64,000 nucleotides of DNA, from the NCBI RefSeq assembly GCF_001940235.1, contig NZ_MJIE01000001.1:2728001-2792000 (forward strand). Direction: 5' to 3'. A program made the translations under genes and the position numbers. Positions within the stretch are counted from its first letter, which is position 1, and each line of letters opens with the position of its first letter. Source of the DNA: Hornefia porci (GTDB taxonomy: Bacteria > Bacillota > Clostridia > Peptostreptococcales > Anaerovoracaceae). Shown piece after piece: positions 16,747-23,324 of this stretch. The notes beneath the pieces were generated by a model. It did not search any database. It was given only the letters and a program-made list of their open reading frames with translations, and was not told where the DNA came from.

Positions 16747-17182
16747 CATTGTTCCGGAACTGTATGAACGGATTCACAAAGATTTCAGGTCGAGGGTTGC
16801 TATCAATCCGTGGATTCGTGCGTTCCGGAAAAAACTGAAAGCCGGAACGGCGACACAGAAAGAGGCTTCGCATTATGCTATGTTAATCGGAAGAACTGCC
16901 GGTGAAGCACTGGCAAATGGTTTGACCGAAGATAATCTGCCGGATGGGAAGATATATTGGAACATTGCGAAGCGGACGATTGAACCGATTCTTCGAGAGT
17001 CTACAGACATGGTGAATGACGCGATGGTCAGCATTATCGATGTGACGCATAAAAAGAAGCGTATTGGCATTAAACCGCAGAGAGCGGAATTTAATCAGGA
17101 TCGGTGCGATGCGATCATGAACAAGATCGTAAACCTGTCCTTATTGGAAGATGACGATGAGCAAGAAGCAGGACAAAATTAA
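16727..17182 (+). CDS. Phage minor head-associated protein
   Basis: 151 residues, overlapping the portal gene and the next head gene. Conserved stretches ELYERIHKDFRSRVAINPWI, EASHYAMLIGRTAGEALANG and DNLPDGKIYWNIAKRTIEPI match the small gene that usually sits between portal and MuF genes in Firmicutes siphophages. It is predicted to be largely helical. It seems intact, although the module lacks capsid and tail genes and so cannot make particles. Confidence 0.65.
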   Translation: METQKNDIVPELYERIHKDFRSRVAINPWIRAFRKKLKAGTATQKEASHYAMLIGRTAGEALANGLTEDNLPDGKIYWNIAKRTIEPILRESTDMVNDAMVSIIDVTHKKKRIGIKPQRAEFNQDRCDAIMNKIVNLSLLEDDDEQEAGQN

Positions 17183-17891
17183 AGATACAATTCTACGATC
17201 CACAGAAAATTCAGTAGCCAGTGTTGCTGATGACAACGTGAAGGCGAACATGGAAGTTGAAACAGGAGCAGGAATGGAGCCGAAGATTCTACGATCATCA
17301 GATGGCAAGTGCTGCGCCTGGTGCAGCAGCCTGGTTGGTGAATATTATGAAGACGAAACTCCAGATGATATCTATGCAAGGCATGACAACTGCAACTGCA
17401 CGGTGACGTATATCTCCGAGAAGGGATATCAGGACGCGTATACGAAGAAATGGATTGACCAGCAGGAGCTGGATGCACGACGAACAAGGATCAAGGAAAA
17501 CCAAACATATGCGAAGAAAATGGAAGCAGAACGAGATATAGGCAAAGTGAAAAGAATTGCTGAAAATGAGAAAGATGACATTTTGCCAAATATAGATAAA
17601 GCCGAGATTCCATATAAGAAGATATCGGGATATCTACTACTTCCTGGCGCAAAGCATTCAAGAGAATTTTTTGATTTAGGATACACTGAGCAAGACGCTG
17701 AGCAACTTTATAGTGATATTATGAGAGAGATAGAGAAAAATAAGGCAAACGAAATTTCTGGAAAATTTTATGGTAATAGGCGAAGATATTCTGTTATAAT
17801 AACACTAGGCAAGACAAAGAAAAGAAAATTTATAACTGTTTGGCAAATGATAGATGGCATTCCGACATTTATCACAGCTCACAGAATTTGA
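17157..17891 (+). CDS. MuF-type minor head protein fused to DUF6883-like toxin tip
   Basis: 244 residues from ATG 17157 (GGAAG 6 nt before). The N-terminal 100 residues carry the head-protein metal motif KCCAWCSSLVGEYYEDETPD then RHDNCNCTVTY. After a helical linker (residues about 100-145) comes a C-terminal domain, ISGYLLLPGAKHSREFFDLG and RRYSVIITLGKTKKRKFITV, resembling DUF6883. Such tips on MuF proteins are thought to be toxins injected or carried with phage heads. Codon use becomes AT-rich at the tip. A small gene follows at 17907 in immunity position. Toxin function is inference from architecture. Confidence 0.65.
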   Translation: MSKKQDKIKDTILRSTENSVASVADDNVKANMEVETGAGMEPKILRSSDGKCCAWCSSLVGEYYEDETPDDIYARHDNCNCTVTYISEKGYQDAYTKKWIDQQELDARRTRIKENQTYAKKMEAERDIGKVKRIAENEKDDILPNIDKAEIPYKKISGYLLLPGAKHSREFFDLGYTEQDAEQLYSDIMREIEKNKANEISGKFYGNRRRYSVIITLGKTKKRKFITVWQMIDGIPTFITAHRI

Positions 17892-17906
17892 TAGAGGGTG
17901 AAAATT

Positions 17907-18092
17907 ATGGATTCGTTCGCAATTGGTGACAAGGTATTGATAAAAGAAAGCAAACAACTTGGCTATATTTGTGATGATATAGATCGTGAAGAGGGACATT
18001 ATATTGTTGATTGTTACGATTTTATGAACTCAGATAATCCAAATAAATATTTGATTGATGTTGAAGAAAAAAACATTGTAAAAACAAGATAA
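17907..18092 (+). CDS. Small acidic protein, candidate immunity partner of the DUF6883-like tip
   Basis: 61 residues from ATG 17907 behind GAGGGTGAAAATT, 15 nt after the toxin gene. Sequence DSFAIGDKVLIKESKQLGYI and then CDDIDREEGHYIVDCYDF suggests a small beta-barrel (KOW/SH3-like) with an acidic face. No family recognised. Position and size fit an immunity protein. The promoter of the structured RNA overlaps its last codons. Confidence 0.5.
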   Translation: MDSFAIGDKVLIKESKQLGYICDDIDREEGHYIVDCYDFMNSDNPNKYLIDVEEKNIVKTR

Positions 18093-18095
18093 ATG

Positions 18096-18104
18096 TGTGA
18101 TAAT
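18096..18104 (+). promoter_or_regulatory. Extended -10 promoter of RNA copy 1
   Basis: TG-T-GATAAT, with TTGTAA 17 bp upstream of the hexamer. The same TGTGATAATATATAG stands in front of RNA copy 2, where homology begins at ACAAGATAAATG. Confidence 0.6.
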
Positions 18105-18110
18105 ATATAG

Positions 18111-18270
18111 ACAAGAGAAAGCAGCTTAGAGGTTGAAAAGTATCCGTCTCCAACGCGCCACCACTTGGTGGGTCGAGAAATGCGGGCGACACAGACGGTC
18201 CCGCCTAAGCTGCTTATTCATTTAAATCACATATCAGGAATTTTATACCTCGCGGACACCGCGAGGTTTT
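18111..18270 (+). ncRNA. Unrecognised structured RNA, copy 1
   Basis: Predicted start near 18111 and a terminator CCTCGCGG-ACA-CCGCGAGG-TTTT ending at 18270. Core: P1 AAGCAGCTTAG (18119-18129) with CTAAGCTGCTT (18205-18215), 11 perfect pairs enclosing three hairpins: P2 GTTG/CAAC (18132-18154), P3 CCACC/GGTGG (18158-18171), P4 GCGGG/CCCGC (18182-18204). The P2 loop holds CCGTCT (18144-18149) and the P4 loop holds AGACGG (18193-18198), a possible 6-bp kissing pair. Copy 2 differs mainly in the P3 loop (ACTT to GATT) and unpaired P4 loop, and keeps every stem. No start codon with a ribosome site lies inside. I know no RNA family that matches; it is not a tRNA, 6S, tmRNA or standard ribozyme as far as I can tell. 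Confidence 0.75.
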
Positions 18271-18300
18271 ATTATGGAGAGGTGAAAACGGGAGGTAAAA

Positions 18301-18507
18301 ATGGATAAAACAGAAGACGACCGAATTACAGGTTTTTTAATTAACTTAAGCAAATTAAATGATCTTTATGGAATTACAAAGGTGGAGCTGTATGGTGGAT
18401 ATAATCTCGATATTGAGGGTTTTACAAAGGACGATATTGAAGTCAGATATCATCTGCTCCGGGAAAGAGTAATAGCACTCGGTGTGCTAAAAGAAATTAA
18501 GGAATAA
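18301..18507 (+). CDS. Small protein, paralogue 1 of a duplicated phage-cassette gene
   Basis: 68 residues behind GGGAGGTAAAA. About half identical to the product of 21087-21302 (shared RITGF, DIDGIT/DLYGIT, IEGLT/IEGFT, IEV-Y, LLKE). The fold looks like two beta-alpha units. Both copies stand after a copy of the structured RNA and before a terminase start, so the gene belongs to the repeated unit. Family not recognised; immunity or regulatory roles are possible. Confidence 0.55.
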   Translation: MDKTEDDRITGFLINLSKLNDLYGITKVELYGGYNLDIEGFTKDDIEVRYHLLRERVIALGVLKEIKE

Positions 18508-18540
18508 GGAACCTTGCGGCAACGCAGCGGGAGAAACGAT

Positions 18541-18612
18541 ATGAAACACATAAGAGCACCGGCAAGACAATTGAACTGAAAGAGGGGAAATGGCAGACAG
18601 AATCGGACGCCA
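18541..18612 (+). repeat. Duplicated terminase-start segment, copy 1
   Basis: About 72 bp nearly identical to 21307-21378 (two or so mismatches). It holds a 12-residue mini-frame MKHIRAPARQLN, a GAGGGG ribosome site and the start of a terminase large subunit (MADRIGRQ from 18590). After the Gln codon homology ends and a toxin-like tail begins in another frame, which marks a deletion junction at about 18612. Confidence 0.8.
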
Positions 18613-18948
18613 GAGAAGCACGAACTGCTGGACGGATCGATTGTATTCATTGAAGGGCAATCATTAAAAAGGATTTTGAGTAAACATGGAAAAGAGTTTG
18701 ATTTAAAAGAATTTGACATAATAAGAGATACTATTGCATCGCCGGACTGCATAGCGCTAAATGACTCACATCACAAGAAATCATTGCTACTATACAAGGA
18801 AATAAAATGGAGTAACAAGAGTATAATGGAATGTGTGTTTATCAGAGAAGGGAAAAATATTGTTATTCATTATCATAAAATAAACAAAAGGAAAATTAGG
18901 AAGTTAAAAAAAGAAGGACAAATCATTGAAAACAAGATAAATGTGTGA
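18613..18948 (+). pseudogene. Orphan toxin-like C-terminal domain fused to the terminase stub
   Basis: An open frame without a proper start reads HELLDGSIVFIEGQSLKRIL, DIIRDTIASPDCIALNDSHH and KSLLLYKEIKWSNKSIMECV, ending KKEGQIIENKINV at 18948. The spacing of a His/Glu segment, SPD and a K-rich beta hairpin resembles PBECR/barnase-EndoU-like phage nucleases carried as MuF tips; this is a resemblance, not an identification. The only start is TTG 18676 without a ribosome site. No immunity gene follows; RNA copy 2 does, with its promoter overlapping the last codons. Confidence 0.5.
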
Positions 18949-18958
18949 TAATATATAG

Positions 18959-19120
18959 GCAAGAGAAAGCAGCTTAGAGGTTGAAAAGTATCCGTCTCCA
19001 ACGCGCCACCGATTGGTGGGTCGAGAAATGCGGGCGACAAAAGACGGTCCCGCCTAAGCTGCTTATTCATTTAAAACACATATCAGGAATTTTAAACCTC
19101 GCGGCAAACGCGGGGTTTTG
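18959..19120 (+). ncRNA. Unrecognised structured RNA, copy 2
   Basis: Nearly identical to copy 1 over about 160 nt. Promoter TG-T-GATAAT at 18944-18952; P1 18967-18977 with 19054-19064; terminator CCTCGCG-GCAAA-CGCGGGG-TTTT (19097-19118). Terminator changes are compensated: the loop and the third pair differ (T-A to T-G) while the stem is kept. The P4 loop is CGACAAAAGACGGT against CGACACAGACGGT in copy 1, keeping AGACGG. A group II intron begins 4 nt after the U-tract, so the RNA itself is uninterrupted. Confidence 0.75.
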
Positions 19121-19123
19121 TTA

Positions 19124-21012
19124 GTGCGCCCGGCGAGCGCACGTTCTAAAGGGTGAAAGTCCCGAATCCGCCCGGCAGTGGGAAGGATACAGCCGAGGGC
19201 AAGGGTGTCCATCGTGAGGTGGAATCTGAAGGAAGTCGGATGTGGGGAAAATACTAACCCATGGGCAAACCTCTGGCCTGACGAACAGAAATCGCATATG
19301 AGGCTCTGTATGAGGATAAGGCTGCTAAACAGGTCAAAGTCCAATTACTGCACGGAATCATGCAGTGTAAATGCGGCAGGTAGATGGAGGAAAAGAACGT
19401 GTGAGTACCCGGGGAGGTCTCACCAGCAAGGAGACTTGTAGTAACAACGAATGGTGAGAAGTCAGCCGAAGCCATAGTAGCGGGCCAGTCCGTGAAGGGC
19501 CGAATCAATAGGAGTCTTGAGTACGACCGGGAAAGGAGGAACGAACTTGAGCACAGAAAACAAGAAAGAAAGCTGCCTGCAAAGGGATAGCGCGGAACGT
19601 AAAGAGTATGCAGGAGCGCGCCGTTCATTCCGCCGGATATGGAAGGAAAGGGACAGTGCAGAGCCGGGACTTCTTGAGGCGATACTGGACAGAAGAAATA
19701 TGAATAAAGCCTACAAGAGAGTGAAGGCAAACAAGGGAGCGCCGGGTGTCGATGGAATGACCATCGAGGAGGCACTGCCTTACTTGCGGGAGCATAAAGA
19801 TGAACTCATTGGAAGGATATTACGTGGGAAATATACCCCGTCTCCGGTGAGGAGAGTCGAGATCCCGAAACCAAACGGTGGAATACGAAAGCTTGGTATT
19901 CCAACTGTCATTGACCGTATCATCCAACAGGCCATCAGTCAGAAACTCATGCCCATCTACGAGCCGAAGTTTTCGGACGGAAGCTATGGCTACCGGCCGG
20001 GACGAAGCGCAAAGGATGCGATAAACAGAGTGAAGGAATATGCGGAGAAAGGATACCGCTATGCGGTTAGTCTTGATCTCAGCAAATACTTTGATACGCT
20101 GAATCATGAGCGGCTTCTGAATCTGCTGAGAAAGGATATCGATGATGAGAGAGTCATTCAGATCATCAAAAGGTACCTGAAGAGCGGAGTGATGGTGAAC
20201 GGTGTGGTTATGGAAACAGAGGAAGGTTCGCCCCAGGGCGGAAACCTTTCTCCGCTTCTGGCCAACATTTATCTGGATGAGTTTGACAAAGAGTTCGAGA
20301 AGCGCGGGGTACCATGTGTACGCTACGCAGATGACATTGTATTGCTGTCGAGAAGCGAAAGAGCCGCAAAGCGGCTGCTGGAAACGAGCACTTCATATCT
20401 GGAAGGGAAGCTGAAGCTGACCGTGAACAAAGAGAAGAGCAAAGTTACCAGTGTTTTCGCTATCCGAAATTTTAAGTACCTCGGCTTCGCACGGGGAAGG
20501 AACGGAAGCGGAATATACGTTCGCGTTCATGCGAAGTCGTGGAGAAAGATGAAGGCTAAACTGAAAGATCTCTCTTCCCGGAGATGGGTTCAGAGCGTCA
20601 TTCCGGCATTGCACAGAATCAAGGTGTACATGCGCGGATGGCTAAATTATTACGGCATAGCCGCAATGAAGAACAGCATCGGAAAACTCAATGGATGGCT
20701 GTACCACCGAATCCGGATGTGCATCTGGAAGATGTGGAAACGGCCGCGGTCAAAGATGAAGTATCTGATGAGACTGGGAATCCCGAAATACTATGCCTAT
20801 ATGACGGCAAACAGCCGCAGAGGGTATTGGTTTACATCGGCGACCAGCACAGTCAACAGAGCTTTGTCGAAAGAAATACTGGTACACATCGGATTTTATG
20901 ATCTATCCGAAGCATACCAGCGAATGCACATCAACTATTGAAAGCGCCGTATACGCGAACCGTACGTACGGTGCTGTGAGAGGACGGGGGAAAACTCCCC
21001 CTCCTACTCGAT
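19124..21012 (+). mobile_element. Group II intron, inserted behind the terminator of RNA copy 2
   Basis: The 5' end is GTGCGCCCGG, the canonical group II start. Domain V lies at about 20943-20983 (AGCGCCGTATACGCGAACCG onward, with its paired GTACGGTGCT). Domain VI is GGGGGAAAACTCCCCC followed by TCCTACTCGAT, giving a 3' end at about 21012. The reverse transcriptase gene sits in domain IV. The insertion point is the U-tract of an intrinsic terminator, the target preference known for class C introns. Total about 1.9 kb, apparently complete. Confidence 0.88.
19547..20941 (+). CDS. ltrA: Group II intron reverse transcriptase/maturase
   Basis: 464 residues from TTG 19547 behind AAAGGAGGA. It has RT blocks NKGAPGVDGMTIEE, YRPGRSAKDAI, SLDLSKYFDTLNH, EGSPQGGNLSPLLANIYLDE and the catalytic RYADDIVLL, then a maturase X domain and a GIIM-like C-terminal domain (MRGWLNYYGIA). 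There is no HNH endonuclease, as in many class C or minimal introns. The protein splices its host intron and copies it into DNA. It appears intact. Confidence 0.95.
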   Translation: MSTENKKESCLQRDSAERKEYAGARRSFRRIWKERDSAEPGLLEAILDRRNMNKAYKRVKANKGAPGVDGMTIEEALPYLREHKDELIGRILRGKYTPSPVRRVEIPKPNGGIRKLGIPTVIDRIIQQAISQKLMPIYEPKFSDGSYGYRPGRSAKDAINRVKEYAEKGYRYAVSLDLSKYFDTLNHERLLNLLRKDIDDERVIQIIKRYLKSGVMVNGVVMETEEGSPQGGNLSPLLANIYLDEFDKEFEKRGVPCVRYADDIVLLSRSERAAKRLLETSTSYLEGKLKLTVNKEKSKVTSVFAIRNFKYLGFARGRNGSGIYVRVHAKSWRKMKAKLKDLSSRRWVQSVIPALHRIKVYMRGWLNYYGIAAMKNSIGKLNGWLYHRIRMCIWKMWKRPRSKMKYLMRLGIPKYYAYMTANSRRGYWFTSATSTVNRALSKEILVHIGFYDLSEAYQRMHINY

Positions 21013-21021
21013 TATAGAGAA

Positions 21022-21046
21022 AACGCTGCAATAACGCAGCGTTTTT
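21022..21046 (+). terminator. Terminator-like hairpin after the intron
   Basis: AACGCTGC-AATAAC-GCAGCGTT followed by TTT. It opens the second paralogue cassette in the same way that hairpins at 13573 and 18248 open others. Confidence 0.65.
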
Positions 21047-21086
21047 AAGTGTGTGCTGCGGAAATGCAGCGGGAGATTTGATCAAA

Positions 21087-21302
21087 ATGTTCGAAATGGA
21101 TAAAAAGACGATGAAACGTATTACAGGATTCATTATCGATGTCAGAATGCTTCAGGATATTGATGGCATCACTCGGATAGAACTACATGACGGAAATCGT
21201 ATTACCATAGAGGGACTTACTACAGATAATATTGAGGTTACATACAATATATTCAGAGAGAGAGCAAAAGAGATAGGCCTGTTGAAAGAAATGACGGAGT
21301 AA
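21087..21302 (+). CDS. Small protein, paralogue 2 of the duplicated phage-cassette gene
   Basis: 71 residues from ATG 21087 with GGGAG 11 nt upstream; ATG 21096 is an alternative. Related to the 18301 gene along its whole length (KRITGFIIDVRMLQDIDGIT, IEGLTTDNIEVTYN, GLLKEMTE). The difference between the paralogues with preserved length and frame suggests selection for function rather than decay. It precedes the same terminase-start segment as copy 1. Confidence 0.55.
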   Translation: MFEMDKKTMKRITGFIIDVRMLQDIDGITRIELHDGNRITIEGLTTDNIEVTYNIFRERAKEIGLLKEMTE

Positions 21303-21355
21303 TAGCATGAAGCACATAAGAGCACCGGCAAGACAATTGAACTGAAGGAGGGGAA

Positions 21356-22078
21356 ATGGCAGACAGAATCGGACGCCAGACCCCTACAGAGAGCTTTGTT
21401 TTACCTTACCAGAAGACAGACGGAGCAGAAGCCATAGAATGTTACGGGAAATCCGGAAGACAGGCAATGGACTGGCAGAAACTGCTGGTCTATGACATTC
21501 TGGCACGTGAAGAGGATAACCAGTGGACACATATGAAATACGGGCTTTCCGTTCCCGGACAGAACGGAAAGAATGAGGTCATCGCAATTCGTGAGGTTTA
21601 CGGTCTGCTGCACGGAGAAAAGATTCTTCATACGGCGCACCGGACAGACACCTTTCATACCGCATGGGAACGCCTGCTGGCGAGCCTGAGAGGCAAGCTG
21701 TTTGTCGGAATCAAATACGGTCCGGGAGGCACGAACGTAGCTGTATCAATTGCAGTGAAAACGACGGATGGACGCGTCTTTGTTGAAGCGATAGATTGCC
21801 GGCCGATCCGCGCGACGAACCGGTGGATCATGGAATTTCTGCGGGAAGCATCGTGGGCAAAGGTCGTGATCGACGGTCAGAACGGGCAAAAGATTCTTGC
21901 CGATCTGATGAGAAAGAACCATATGCGCAAGCCGTCACTGGCCGACCTTGTGGCGAACTGTGAGCACCGCGCAATCGGATCACATGGAGGATTCGAATAC
22001 AAGTCAATCCATCCGGAACGGGAGATCGCACTGATGGACTATCTCTGCACCGTTATTATTCAAATATATAAATTCTGA
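21356..22078 (+). pseudogene. Terminase large subunit with internal deletion
   Basis: Starts MADRIGRQTPTESF behind GGAGGGG. Residues 1-118 are the N-terminal part of a phage terminase ATPase domain (SGRQAMDWQKLLVYDILARE). The frame then jumps to KLFVGIKYGPGGTNVAVSIA and SWAKVVIDGQNGQKILADL, the RNase H-like nuclease domain with its acidic residues. Full-length TerL has about 450-550 residues and includes Walker B and coupling motifs that are missing here. The deletion kept the frame. It cannot package DNA. Confidence 0.75.
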
Positions 22079-22083
22079 ATAAT

Positions 22084-22105
22084 CGCCCCCCATGTGGCGT
22101 TTTTT
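22084..22105 (+). terminator. Terminator at the right end of the phage region
   Basis: CGCC pairs with GGCG across CCCCATGT, followed by six T. Beyond it the sequence returns to chromosomal genes. Confidence 0.65.
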
Positions 22106-22152
22106 CATTAATGCGCTTTTTAATGCGATTACCTTTTTTTTCAGAGAAGGGG

Positions 22153-22191
22153 TTGACAGACATGTATTAATGTGTTAGTGTACTAAGTACA
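22153..22191 (+). promoter_or_regulatory. Promoter and palindromic operator of the GntR-ABC operon
   Basis: TTGACA-17 bp-TAGTGT, overlapped by the perfect palindrome TGTAC-TAA-GTACA (22179-22191). The placement at the -10/+1 fits autorepression by the GntR protein encoded next. Confidence 0.65.
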
Positions 22192-22252
22192 TAATACAGT
22201 AACACAGATCGCGATCATGTGTCACGGGATGGAGGAAATCAGGAGGAAATAA

Positions 22253-22648
22253 ATGGAATGGAAATTTGAAGGAGGTCAGCCGATCTATTCACAGATTGTT
22301 GACCAGATGAGCATGAAGATCGCCAGCAACGCCTTCAGACCCGGTGACCGCCTTCCGTCGGTGCGGGATCTCGCGACAGACGCGGGAGTCAACCCGAACA
22401 CGATGCAGCGGGCGCTGGGAGAGTTAGAGCGGCGGGGACTGGTGTTCTCTGAGAGAACCGCCGGGCGCTTTGTAACAAAGGAGGAAAAAGTCTTGAAGGA
22501 ATTACATGAGAAGCTGGCAGAAACGTATATCGCAGAGTTTTTTGAACGGCTCCGCAAAATCGGCATGACGGATCAGGAAATCCGGGAAGCTGTGACCAGA
22601 TGGAGCCGGGAGACAGGGGGAGAAGAAAATGGGAATCATTCAATGTAA
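22253..22648 (+). CDS. GntR-family repressor (YtrA subfamily)
   Basis: 131 residues. N-terminal winged helix PIYSQIVDQMSMKI, FRPGDRLPSVRDLATDAGVN, PNTMQRALGELERRGLV is the GntR DNA-binding domain; the short C-terminal helical tail (about 50 residues) places it in the YtrA group, which controls ABC exporters. It is the first gene of the operon, overlapping the ATPase gene by 20 bp, with GGAGGAAATAA before the start. It probably binds the TGTAC-TAA-GTACA palindrome and is released by an antibiotic or envelope signal. Confidence 0.9.
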   Translation: MEWKFEGGQPIYSQIVDQMSMKIASNAFRPGDRLPSVRDLATDAGVNPNTMQRALGELERRGLVFSERTAGRFVTKEEKVLKELHEKLAETYIAEFFERLRKIGMTDQEIREAVTRWSRETGGEENGNHSM

Positions 22649-23324
22649 CGGTCTGACAAAGTATTATGGCGCAGTGCCTGCGCTGAAGGGAATCGATCTG
22701 GATATCGAGGCGGGGCAGATTGTAGGGCTGCTGGGTCCGAACGGGTCCGGGAAAACGACCTTTATCAAACTGGCAAACGGTCTGCTGACGCCGAACGGGG
22801 GAGAGCTCCGGATTAACGGGAACACACCGGGACCGGCGACGAAATCAATCGTCGCCTATCTGCCGGATCAGGAGTTTCTGCCGGGATATATGAAGGTGGA
22901 AGCGCTGATGAGGTATTATGCGGATTTTTTCCGGGATTTCAATGAGAGCAAGGCGATTAAAATGTTCCGGTCGCTGGGGATACAGCCGGACATGACGATT
23001 CGCAGCATGTCAAAGGGGACCAGAGAAAAGGTGCAACTGGTGCTGTGCATGAGCAGAGAGGCGCAGGTATATCTTCTGGACGAGCCGATCGGAGGGGTGG
23101 ATCCGGCTGCCAGAGATTACATCCTGCGGACGATCATCTCCAACTACAACTCGAGGGCTGTGGTGATGATCTCGACGCATCTGATTTCCGATGTGGAATC
23201 GATTCTGGACGACGTGATATTTATAAAAGAAGGGGACATCGTTCTGCACGGGAAGGCGGACGATATCAGAGCAGAAAAAGGGATGAGTGTTGATGCTTTG
23301 TTCAGGGAGGTATTCAAATGTTAG
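22629..23324 (+). CDS. ABC transporter ATP-binding protein
   Basis: 231 residues. Walker A GLLGPNGSGKTT, signature region SMSKGTREKVQLVL (degenerate relative to LSGGQ, as in YtrB-type ATPases), Walker B VYLLDEPIGGVDP and the H-loop ISTHL. It powers the membrane protein encoded by the next gene (7-bp overlap). With a YtrA-type repressor this forms a drug/bacitracin-type or envelope-stress exporter module. Cytoplasmic face of the membrane. Confidence 0.92.
   Translation: MGIIQCNGLTKYYGAVPALKGIDLDIEAGQIVGLLGPNGSGKTTFIKLANGLLTPNGGELRINGNTPGPATKSIVAYLPDQEFLPGYMKVEALMRYYADFFRDFNESKAIKMFRSLGIQPDMTIRSMSKGTREKVQLVLCMSREAQVYLLDEPIGGVDPAARDYILRTIISNYNSRAVVMISTHLISDVESILDDVIFIKEGDIVLHGKADDIRAEKGMSVDALFREVFKC

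Noticed and set aside
18096..18215. HDV-like, hammerhead, twister or pistol ribozyme
   Set aside because: The strand order of the stems differs from HDV, and no CUGAUGA/GAAA, twister or pistol core is visible in either orientation.
18541..18579. 12-residue peptide gene MKHIRAPARQLN
   Set aside because: Conserved in both copies, but it lacks a consistent ribosome site and conservation is explained by duplication of the whole block.
18111..19120. CRISPR-like pair of repeats
   Set aside because: Only two copies, 850 bp apart, of 160-nt segments with promoters and terminators and with genes between them; no spacer periodicity or cas genes.
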